64,000 bases of DNA from an uncultured bacterium (GTDB taxonomy: Bacteria; Verrucomicrobiota; Verrucomicrobiia; CAIQCK01), in contig CAIQCK010000036.1 in the NCBI GenBank assembly GCA_903870275.1, forward strand, positions 1 through 64,000, written 5' to 3'. Below the pieces are notes generated by a model, which worked only from the letters and a program-made list of their open reading frames with translations, had not been told where the DNA came from and ran no database searches. Numbering within the stretch: position 1 is the first letter of the stretch; each line of letters opens with the position of its first letter. Of the stretch, positions 54,518-61,957 are shown piece by piece. The position numbers and the translations under genes are program-made.

Positions 54518-56836
54518 ATGAAACAATTTTTGAAATGGATGGGATGGGCTGCGGTGTCGGTGGCGGGCGCGCTGGCTTACGTCACGCTGGCGGTACGGCG
54601 CGGCGAGCCGGTCAACTCGATCTTTATCCTCGTCGCCGCGATTTGCACCTACGCCATCGGCTACCGGTTTTACTCGAAGTGGATATCGGCGCGCGTGCTG
54701 ATGCTCAATGAGCGCCGGGCGACGCCCTGCGAAGTCCACGACGACGGCAAGGATTTCGTGAAGACGAACAAATGGATCGTCTTCGGCCACCACTTCGCGG
54801 CGATTTCCGGACCGGGGCCGCTGGTCGGGCCGGTGCTGGCGGCGCAGTTCGGGTATCTGCCGGGGACGATTTGGATTCTCATCGGCTGCGTGCTCGGCGG
54901 CGCGATGCAGGATTTTGTGATTCTGTTCTGCTCGATCCGCCGCAACGGCAAATCGCTCGGGCAGATGATCAAGGAGGAACTGAACACCGCCGCCGGCTCC
55001 ATCGGGCTGGCGGCGATCCTGGCGATCATTGTGATCCTGCTGGCGGTGCTGGCGCTGGTGGTGGTGAAGGCGCTGGCGGAAAGTCCGTGGGGCGTGTTCA
55101 CGGTGGGCGCGACGGTGCCCATCGCGATGCTCATGGGCGGCTATCTGCGGTTCTGGCGTGTGGGCAAAGTCAGCGAGGCGTCGGTCATGGGCGTGGTGCT
55201 GCTGTTGCTGGCCGTGTGGGGCGGCCAGTTTGTTTACAGTCACGCAACGCTGGCGGAGATGTTCACGCTCAAGGCGGAGCCGCTGGCGTGGGGGATCATT
55301 ATTTACGGCCTGGCTGCGAGTGTGCTGCCGGTCTGGCTGTTGCTGGCGCCGCGCGACTACCTGAGTACGTTCATGAAGCTCGGCACGATCTTCGCGCTGG
55401 TGGTCGGCGTGTTCGTTGTGCTGCCGGACCTGAAAATGCAGGCGATAAGCCGGTTTGTGGACGGCTCGGGGCTGGTCGTGGCGGGGAAAGTGTTCCCATT
55501 CTGCTTCATCACGATTGCATGCGGTTCCATCTCCGGGTTTCACACGTTGATTGCCAGCGGCGTGACGCCGAAAATCATCACCCGCGAAGGCTACGCGCGG
55601 CCCATCGGCTACGGCGCGATGTGTCTGGAATCGCTCGTGGCAATCATGGCGCTGATCGCGGCCTGCACGCTGGAGCCGGGCGTTTACCTGAGCATGAATG
55701 TGAAAGGGGTTGGCGCCGACGCGGCCGCGGTCATGGCGGACACGGTGACAAAGGTGGGCGCGGCGGGGTTCCCCGTGAGCGTTGACCAGATGGCGGCGCT
55801 GGCGAAGGAAGTGGGCGAGAAGACTTTGTTTGGCCGCACCGGCGGCGCGGCGACGCTGGCGGTCGGCATGGCGAATATTTTCGCGAAGGTGACGCACGGG
55901 CGATGGCTGGACCTCTGGTATCACTTCGCGATCATGTTTGAGGCGCTGTTCATCCTGACGACGCTGGACGCCGGCACGCGCGTCGGGCGCTATATTTTGC
56001 AGGACGTGCTGGGCGGCCTCTGGAAACCGCTCGGCGACACGCACCGCGTGGGTTCGAACGTCCTGGCCAGCCTGCTGATGGTGCTGGGCTGGGGCTATTT
56101 CCTGATTCAGGGCGTGCGCGATCCGCTCGGCGGCATCAACTCGCTCTGGCCGCTGTTCGGCATCGCCAACCAGATGCTCGCCGCGATGGCGCTCTGCCTG
56201 GCGACAACGATCATTCTGAAAATGCAACTCGCGCCGGCCAAGAAAGCGTACGATGGCCGGCCGTCGTTTGCATTGATCACGCTGCTGCCGCTGGCGTGGC
56301 TGCTGGCGGTGACGATGACGGCGGGCGTGGAAAAAATGTTCGACGCCGACCCGCGCATCGGCTTCCTCGCGCAGGCGAACGTGCTCGACGCGAAAATGCC
56401 GGCGCTGCAATCCGCTGTCGCCGCAGCCGAGGCCGCTCATGACAGCGCAGCCGTCGCGCTCGCGCAGAAGGCGGTACACGACAACCGCACGCTGGGCTTC
56501 AACAACCGGCTCGACGCGGCGGTGGCTGGAATTTTCCTGGCGCTCATGGCGGTGATCGTGGCGCTGAGCGTGCGGGAATGGGTTTTGTTACTGAGCCGGC
56601 GGCGCGCGGCGGTGCTGCGCGAATCGGAATCGGTGTTGTTGCCGGAGTCGGCGCTGGCGGCGGTCGCGGGCCGGCCATGGTGGCGTTTCAGCACGGCCCT
56701 GCTGTTGCTGGGCGCGCTGCTGCGCGAGTTGACCGGCGAGGCGGCTGCCGCGCGCACGAAGCTCCCGGCGGATCAGGCGTATGTGGCCACGCTGGACCAC
56801 AAATACAACACGAAGACGCCGCATCGGTGTTGCTAG
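54518..56836 (+). CDS. cstA: Carbon starvation protein CstA family peptide/pyruvate transporter
   Basis: This 772-residue protein has about 16 membrane segments and the CstA signature region KTNKWIVFGHHFAAISGPGPLVGPVLAAQFGYLPGTIWILIGCVLGGAMQDFVILFCSIRRNGKS. FHTLIASGVTPKII and DAGTRVGRYILQDVLG are also conserved. It is about 70 residues longer than the usual size; a charged helical insertion (LQSAVAAAEAAHDSAAVALAQKAVHDN) near residues 630-655 and an extra tail account for it. AGGAAAG precedes the ATG. Confidence 0.95.
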   Translation: MKQFLKWMGWAAVSVAGALAYVTLAVRRGEPVNSIFILVAAICTYAIGYRFYSKWISARVLMLNERRATPCEVHDDGKDFVKTNKWIVFGHHFAAISGPGPLVGPVLAAQFGYLPGTIWILIGCVLGGAMQDFVILFCSIRRNGKSLGQMIKEELNTAAGSIGLAAILAIIVILLAVLALVVVKALAESPWGVFTVGATVPIAMLMGGYLRFWRVGKVSEASVMGVVLLLLAVWGGQFVYSHATLAEMFTLKAEPLAWGIIIYGLAASVLPVWLLLAPRDYLSTFMKLGTIFALVVGVFVVLPDLKMQAISRFVDGSGLVVAGKVFPFCFITIACGSISGFHTLIASGVTPKIITREGYARPIGYGAMCLESLVAIMALIAACTLEPGVYLSMNVKGVGADAAAVMADTVTKVGAAGFPVSVDQMAALAKEVGEKTLFGRTGGAATLAVGMANIFAKVTHGRWLDLWYHFAIMFEALFILTTLDAGTRVGRYILQDVLGGLWKPLGDTHRVGSNVLASLLMVLGWGYFLIQGVRDPLGGINSLWPLFGIANQMLAAMALCLATTIILKMQLAPAKKAYDGRPSFALITLLPLAWLLAVTMTAGVEKMFDADPRIGFLAQANVLDAKMPALQSAVAAAEAAHDSAAVALAQKAVHDNRTLGFNNRLDAAVAGIFLALMAVIVALSVREWVLLLSRRRAAVLRESESVLLPESALAAVAGRPWWRFSTALLLLGALLRELTGEAAAARTKLPADQAYVATLDHKYNTKTPHRCC

Positions 56837-56842
56837 GTGAGC

Positions 56843-56875
56843 GGTGATTGGTGATTGGTAATTGGTAATTGGTGA
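56843..56875. repeat. Short oligomer repeat after cstA
   Basis: The run of gattggtgattggtaattgg units belongs to the same family as the larger copy at 58765-58904. Confidence 0.75.
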
Positions 56876-56894
56876 CTGAAGGTTTGTTTATGCC

Positions 56895-56963
56895 CTGTAG
56901 CGGCGGTCTCTGACCGCCGGTTTTGGGCCGACCTCGGATGACGTGGCGCGCGATGTCGTCTCG
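56895..56963. repeat. Half palindrome joined to a cinA fragment
   Basis: At 56895-56920 lies one arm of the ctgtagcggcggtct family, without its partner. Directly after it, from about 56926 to 56962, 37 bases match 57658-57694 inside cinA with one mismatch. Translated, the fragment reads PTSDDVARDVV. Confidence 0.8.
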
Positions 56964-56992
56964 AGATTTAAACCGACTGTCGGAGGTGGACA

Positions 56993-57421
56993 ATGAAGTT
57001 TTACTGCATAGAACCAGAAGTTGCTGGCGGTTGGGGAAAGCATACAGTCGTCGAGCGAACACAGGGAAGACCAGTAATTGTTCGTCAACTTCATTATGAG
57101 TTTGAAGGGTGGCTTGGAGACGAGCTTTTGGAGAGCACGCCCTGTTTTATCGTTTCGGAGAGGATGGCAAGTGAAATTGAGAAAGCTCGACTCACGGGCG
57201 CGGGATTCGACCAAGTTGAAGTCACCGTGTCGGAGCAGTTTCGAGAGCTTTATCCAAATCGTCAGCTTCCAAAGTTTGTTTGGTTGAAAATTGAAGGTAA
57301 TCCAGGACAGGACGATTTTGGAAACGCGCCGGACGGTAGGCTTGTAGTGTCGCAAAGAGCGCTCGAAGTGTTGCAAACTGTTGGCATTTCTCATGCGTTG
57401 GTGACTGGGTTTGCGCAATGA
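56993..57421 (+). CDS. Hypothetical protein
   Basis: This 142-residue protein shows no domain that I recognise. It starts FYCIEPEVAGGWGKHTVVERT and ends with a region of strong helix. Codons are AT-richer than in the flanking cstA and cinA. It lies 26 bases before cinA and 30 bases after the half palindrome and cinA fragment. I cannot assign a function. Confidence 0.6.
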   Translation: MKFYCIEPEVAGGWGKHTVVERTQGRPVIVRQLHYEFEGWLGDELLESTPCFIVSERMASEIEKARLTGAGFDQVEVTVSEQFRELYPNRQLPKFVWLKIEGNPGQDDFGNAPDGRLVVSQRALEVLQTVGISHALVTGFAQ

Positions 57422-57447
57422 AAAAGTGATCGCGGTTACGACTTTAC

Positions 57448-58767
57448 ATGAGCACCTGTGAAATCATCACCACGGGCACCGAGCTGTTGATGGGCTTTGT
57501 CGTCAACACGCATCCCAACTACATCGCGCCGAGGCTCGGTTCGCTCGGCATTCGCATCACGCGCATCGTCACCGTGGGCGATGACCGGGAGGCGATGGCC
57601 GATGCCGTGAGCCAGGCGTTGCGGCGCGCCGATCTGGTGATGGTGACCGGTGGGTTGGGGCCGACCTCGGATGACGTGACGCGCGATGTCGTCGCGGAAT
57701 TGCTCGGCCGGAAGATGCACGAGGATCGCCAGGTGTTGGAGGCGATCAAGGCCCGATTCCGCCTGCGCAAGTGGCGGATGCCGAAAGCGATTGCGGTTCA
57801 AGCGCAGGTGCCGGAGGACGCGATGGTGCTGCCAAACAGTCACGGCACGGCGCCGGGGCTGGTTCTAGAAAGCAGATGGCAGATGGCAGATGGCAGAATA
57901 GGGAAGAAGAATGGCGGAAGACGGAAGGCGGAGGGCGGAGGGCGTCCAAGCCGCTCAAACCCTCAACCTCTGCTCATCCTCCTGCCCGGACCGCCGCGCG
58001 AACTGAAACCGATGTTCGACAACCAGGTGATGCCGTTGTTGCGCGAGCGCGGCTTTGCCGAGGCCGTCGAGTGCCGCGTGCTGCGGACGGTCGGCATGGG
58101 CGAAAGCTGGGTGGCGGAGATTGTCGAGCCGCTCATCCGGGGCCGGCGCGGCGTGGAGATCGGCTATTGCGCGCGGCCGAACGAGGTGGACGTGCGGCTG
58201 ATCACGCGCGGACCGTCGGCGCGGGCGACTGCGGACGAACTGGAGGCCCGCATCCGGCGAAAACTCGGCGGCATTATTTTCGGCGGCGAAAACGACCGGC
58301 TCGAAGACGTGGTGGTGCGTGAGTTGATCCGACAAAGGCAGAAGCTAGCCACAGCCGAGAGCTGCACCGGCGGCTTGCTGGCCAATCGCATCACCAACGT
58401 CAGCGGCAGCAGCGAGGTGTTTCTGGAAGGCGTGGTTTGCTACAGCAACGAAGCGAAAGTCCGCGACGCTGGCGTGGAGGCGGCCACGCTGACGGCCCAC
58501 GGCGCGGTGAGCGCAGAGGTCGCCCGCGAACTGGCGGAAGGCATTCGGCGGCGGACCGGCGCGGATTTCGGTGTCGGCATCACCGGCATCGCCGGACCGA
58601 CCGGCGGCACGGAGGTAAAACCGGTTGGTTTGGTGTTCATCGCGTTGTCGGGACCGGGCGGAACGGAAGCGCGACGGGAGATTTACCGGTTCGACCGCGA
58701 GACATTCAAGTTCGTCGTCACGCAGACGGCGCTGGATATGGTGAGAAGGGCGTTGGGAAAGAGGTGA
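57448..58767 (+). CDS. cinA: CinA-family protein (competence/damage-inducible, NMN deamidase-type) with embedded repeat
   Basis: This 439-residue protein has the N-terminal MoCF-like domain (CEIITTGTELLMGFVVNTHPNYIAPRL, VMVTGGLGPTSDDVTRDVV) and the C-terminal CinA domain (LATAESCTGGLLANRITNVSGSSEVFLEGVVCYSNEAK; FGVGITGIAGPTGGTEVKPVGLVFIAL). Between them, residues about 142-172 have a foreign basic stretch (SRWQMADGRIGKKNGGRR) that family members lack; it corresponds to a repeat at 57871-57969. The fold resumes at LLILLPGPPRELKPMF. Confidence 0.92.
   Translation: MSTCEIITTGTELLMGFVVNTHPNYIAPRLGSLGIRITRIVTVGDDREAMADAVSQALRRADLVMVTGGLGPTSDDVTRDVVAELLGRKMHEDRQVLEAIKARFRLRKWRMPKAIAVQAQVPEDAMVLPNSHGTAPGLVLESRWQMADGRIGKKNGGRRKAEGGGRPSRSNPQPLLILLPGPPRELKPMFDNQVMPLLRERGFAEAVECRVLRTVGMGESWVAEIVEPLIRGRRGVEIGYCARPNEVDVRLITRGPSARATADELEARIRRKLGGIIFGGENDRLEDVVVRELIRQRQKLATAESCTGGLLANRITNVSGSSEVFLEGVVCYSNEAKVRDAGVEAATLTAHGAVSAEVARELAEGIRRRTGADFGVGITGIAGPTGGTEVKPVGLVFIALSGPGGTEARREIYRFDRETFKFVVTQTALDMVRRALGKR
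57871..57969. repeat. In-frame oligomer repeat inserted in cinA
   Basis: A 7-base unit gcagatg occurs three times in tandem from 57872, followed by a purine-rich stretch with ggcggagggcggagggcg. The whole segment is a multiple of three bases and keeps the CinA frame open. Confidence 0.82.
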
Positions 58768-58904
58768 TTGGAGATTAGGAATTGGTAATTGGTAATTGAT
58801 AACGGGTGGTTGGTGATTTGAGTTGTATTGCCTAGCTGCCGAATTACCAGTGACGGATTATGAATCACCAATCACCCGTTACCAATTTCCAATTACCAAT
58901 CACG
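58765..58904. repeat. Inverted repeat between cinA and thpR
   Basis: The left part contains aattggtaattggtaattg units, and the right part ends caatttccaattaccaatc, an inverted version. It fills most of the gap between the two genes and, on its right side, contributes codons upstream of the real thpR start. Confidence 0.85.
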
Positions 58905-58919
58905 AACCACAAGACGAGC

Positions 58920-59492
58920 ATGCGCTTATTCATTGCAGTGGATATTTCGGAGGAGGTTGGAGCGGCGGTCGCGGCGTTGGCAACACGACTGCGGCAGGCG
59001 AACGCGGATGTGGGTTGGGTGAAGCCGGAGAACTTCCACCTCACGTTGAAGTTCCTTGGCGAAACGCCGGACGGCCAACTCGGCGACATAAAAGCCGCCC
59101 TTGATTTGACGGCGACGGCGCGCGGTGCGTTTGAGATGGAGATGCGCGGGATGGGTTGCTTCCCCGACCGGGGCGCGCCGCGGGTCGTGTGGGTCGGCGT
59201 CGGCGCGGGCCGGGATGCGTTAACGGCGCTGGCGCACGATGTCGAGAGCGCGATGGAGGGTTTGGGTTTCGCGCGCGAGCGGCGGGAGTTTGCGGCGCAC
59301 TTGACGATTGGACGTGTTCGCAGTCCGCGCGGTGCGGAGCGACTGCGGCATCTACTGGAGGCGGAGGCGGATACGGGTTTTGGCCGGTGCGGGGTGGATG
59401 CGCTCCGGCTCTACAAGAGCACCTTGTCGCCGGGCGGCTCGATTTACGAGGTGTTGCACGAGGCGAAGCTGGGGCAGGGGCAGGGGACATAG
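58920..59492 (+). CDS. thpR: RNA 2',3'-cyclic phosphodiesterase (2H/LigT family)
   Basis: This 190-residue enzyme has both 2H motifs: HLTL with His40 in NFHLTLKFLGE, and HLTI with His127 in EFAAHLTIGRV. It opens cyclic phosphate ends in RNA. I start at the ATG at 58920 (MRLFIAVDIS); the earlier ATG at 58860 would translate the inverted repeat. Confidence 0.93.
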   Translation: MRLFIAVDISEEVGAAVAALATRLRQANADVGWVKPENFHLTLKFLGETPDGQLGDIKAALDLTATARGAFEMEMRGMGCFPDRGAPRVVWVGVGAGRDALTALAHDVESAMEGLGFARERREFAAHLTIGRVRSPRGAERLRHLLEAEADTGFGRCGVDALRLYKSTLSPGGSIYEVLHEAKLGQGQGT

Positions 59493-60264
59493 CCTGCACC
59501 TTTGGGGAAGTGTTTATTGGCCCGCTAAACACGCTAGGGACGCTAAAATTTACTTGACAATAAAGAGAAAATCTCTATATTCTGCGTTCCACGATGAGAA
59601 GGGAAGGCGAAAGGAGGGAAGATTCGATTCAGCCACGGATGAAACACGGGTTGAACACGGATGGGCAGATCAATCACTCCGCCGACTTACGTCGGCGGCT
59701 ACGGGTCGGCGGCTGCGCGTCGGATGACAATCGTGCACCCCAGACCCTTTGGCGCGCCTTCCGGCAACAGAAGAGTGTCTGTCATGGGATCGAGAATCTG
59801 TGTTTCATCCGTGTTCCATCCGTGGCTCCAAGGACATTGCTCCGTCCCGATCATTTGTGTTCGTCTTGCAAAACGAACCCAAATGACGGACGCGGTCGAA
59901 ACAGAGAACCCTTGTTTTTCCGTAGGAAAACGAACATTTCGAGTTTGAGAGACCCCGGCGTGGAAACATGTTTTTGCGAAACGAACCCAAATAGAGAATT
60001 ACAAGATACGTGGTTGCAGGATATTGCAAAAAAACACCGGCGAGGAGATAGAACAAAACGAAGCCAAATTGGCCAAGGTGAACCCGGCCCCTGAAAATAT
60101 CCGACCAAATCCGGCTCAATCCGACCGCCGGATGACCGTTGCAGACAGCAAAAGCGCGATCAGGCGGCGTCACGATGGGACAAACGGCCTATGAACCCCT
60201 CTTTCTTGACTGTAACCGCGGTTTGCGCGTAGCATTCACGCCGCTCGATTTGATGGAGACATAC
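59493..60264. other. 772-base gene-free region with dispersed repeats
   Basis: I see no convincing gene here. It holds inverted copies of agccacggatgaaacacgg-type sequence (around 59632 and, inverted, ending near 59829), a copy of the 24-base repeat family at 59679-59702, and three copies of aaacgaacccaaat (59871-59884, 59979-59992, and 60056-60069 with one mismatch). An open frame at 59594-60094 only translates these repeats. The acyl-CoA ligase promoter may be near its end. Confidence 0.7.
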
Positions 60265-61869
60265 ATGTCGGTGTTTGAACTTCCAGAGCAACTGAATGCA
60301 GCAACCGTGTTGGTGGACGCGCACCTCGCGGCAGGGCGTGGCGCGAAGACGGCCATCCTGTCGGGTGACGAGACGGTCAGCTACCGCCAACTGGCCGAGA
60401 ACGTCAACCGCGTCGGCAACGCCTTGTGCTCGTTGGGCGTGCGCATCGAGCAGCGGGTGGCCATCCTCATGCGCGACTGCCCGGAGTGCGTCTATGCGTT
60501 CTTCGGCGCGATGAAGATCGGCGCCGTGCCCATCCCGATCAACACAGTTCTCGGCGCCAAGGACTACGAGTATATCCTCAACGACAGCCGCGCCCATGTG
60601 CTGGTGGTGGAACCGGCATTTCTGAGCATGATCATGGAAATTCGGGGCCACCTGAATTTTCTGGAGCACATCGTGGTTGGAGGCTCGGGCAACAGCGGGC
60701 CGTTGATCCTGGGGGAACTGATGGCCAAGGCGTCGCCGAAGCTGGAGCCGGCGAAGACCACGAAGGACGACGCGGCATTCTGGCTCTACAGTTCGGGCAC
60801 GACGGGCTATCCGAAGGGCACCGTCCACCTGCACCACGACATGATCGTTTCGGCGGACGCGTATGCGCGCGACACCATCGGCATGACGGAGGCCGACGTC
60901 TCGTTTTCGGTGGCGAAACTGTTCTTCGCGTATGGACTGGGCAACGGTCTTTACTTCCCGATGCGGATCGGCGGGACGACGGTGCTGCTGCCGGACCGGC
61001 CCATGGCCGAGAAGTCGTTTGAAATGGTGGACCGCTACCAGCCGACGGTGTTTTTCGGCGTGCCGACGAGCTACGCGGCCATGCTGCATCTGGCGGAGAA
61101 AACCGATCGGACGCAACTCGGACGCGTCCGGATGTGTGTCTCCGCCGGCGAACCGTTGCCGCGGCCTTTGCTTGAGAAGTGGAAAAAACGGTTCGGCGTG
61201 GACATCCTCGACGGCATCGGCTCCACCGAGATTCTGCACATTTATATCTCCAACCGTCCCGGCAAAATCCGCCCGGGCAGCACCGGCCAGATCGTGCCGA
61301 CCTACGAAGCCCGGATTGTGGACGACGACGGCAAGGATTTGCCGCCCGGCCACACCGGCACGCTGCTCATCAAGGGCGAGAGCGTTGCCGCCGGTTACTG
61401 GAACAAGCATCAGCAGACCAAGGAGACGTTCCGGGGCGAGTGGATCGACACCCACGACAAGTTCTCCATGGATGAGGACGGTTTTTATTGGTATGCCGGC
61501 AGGACCGACGACATGTTCAAGGTCAGCGGTCTGGCGGTCTGGCCGTCAGACGTGGAGCACGTGCTTCAGGGCCATCCGGCGGTGTTGGAGAGCGGCGTCA
61601 TCGGCGTGCTGGATGACGACGGACTGACGAAAGTGCGGGCCTACGTGGTGCTCAAGGACGGCCATCCGCCGTCGGCGGAACTCGTGCGCGAGCTGCAGGC
61701 GTTCGTAAAGACCAACACCGCGCCTCACAAGTATCCGCGCTCGATTCTTTTTGTCAAAGACCTGCCCAAGACCGCGAGCGGGAAGATTCAGCGTTACAAG
61801 CTGCGCAAAGCCGCCCACGCCAGCAAGCACCCCGACGGCGTGGTGGCGCATCTCGAATTACACGCCTGA
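60265..61869 (+). CDS. Benzoate-CoA-ligase-family acyl-CoA synthetase
   Basis: This 534-residue enzyme has the AMP-binding core motif YSSGTTGYPKG (about 175-185), GIGSTEILHIYISN, the Asp/Gly hinge motif YAGRTDDMFKVSGLAVWPSDVE and the late catalytic Lys in LPKTASGKIQRYKL. The VPTSYAAMLHLAE and FAYGLGNGLYFPM segments are typical of benzoate-CoA ligases. Activation of aromatic or other acids is likely; the exact acid is unknown. GGAGA precedes the ATG at 60265. It is followed by genes for fatty-acid-type oxidation. Confidence 0.88.
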   Translation: MSVFELPEQLNAATVLVDAHLAAGRGAKTAILSGDETVSYRQLAENVNRVGNALCSLGVRIEQRVAILMRDCPECVYAFFGAMKIGAVPIPINTVLGAKDYEYILNDSRAHVLVVEPAFLSMIMEIRGHLNFLEHIVVGGSGNSGPLILGELMAKASPKLEPAKTTKDDAAFWLYSSGTTGYPKGTVHLHHDMIVSADAYARDTIGMTEADVSFSVAKLFFAYGLGNGLYFPMRIGGTTVLLPDRPMAEKSFEMVDRYQPTVFFGVPTSYAAMLHLAEKTDRTQLGRVRMCVSAGEPLPRPLLEKWKKRFGVDILDGIGSTEILHIYISNRPGKIRPGSTGQIVPTYEARIVDDDGKDLPPGHTGTLLIKGESVAAGYWNKHQQTKETFRGEWIDTHDKFSMDEDGFYWYAGRTDDMFKVSGLAVWPSDVEHVLQGHPAVLESGVIGVLDDDGLTKVRAYVVLKDGHPPSAELVRELQAFVKTNTAPHKYPRSILFVKDLPKTASGKIQRYKLRKAAHASKHPDGVVAHLELHA

Positions 61870-61906
61870 TCCACCGATGAGAGCGATCCAAAAGGAGGCG
61901 TTTGAG

Positions 61907-61957
61907 ATGTGTGCCAACTGCGCCAAAGCCTCGTTGAAGTTGACGCTGGGATTATGA
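61907..61957 (+). CDS. 16-residue coupled leader ORF (candidate)
   Basis: The perfect Shine-Dalgarno AAAGGAGG (61891-61898) is eight bases before an ATG. It opens the peptide MCANCAKASLKLTLGL, whose stop TGA overlaps the next gene's ATG (TTATGA). The reading frame is the kind expected for translational coupling. Expression is unproven; a second ATG at 61877 in the same frame lies before the site. Confidence 0.4.
   Translation: MCANCAKASLKLTLGL

Noticed and set aside
54467-56479. 670-codon minus-strand frame opposite cstA
   Set aside because: CstA motifs on the plus strand are unambiguous; the opposite frame is His/Arg-rich shadow.
59594-60094. 166-codon frame before the acyl-CoA ligase
   Set aside because: It consists of dispersed repeat sequence and has no protein-like composition or ribosome site.
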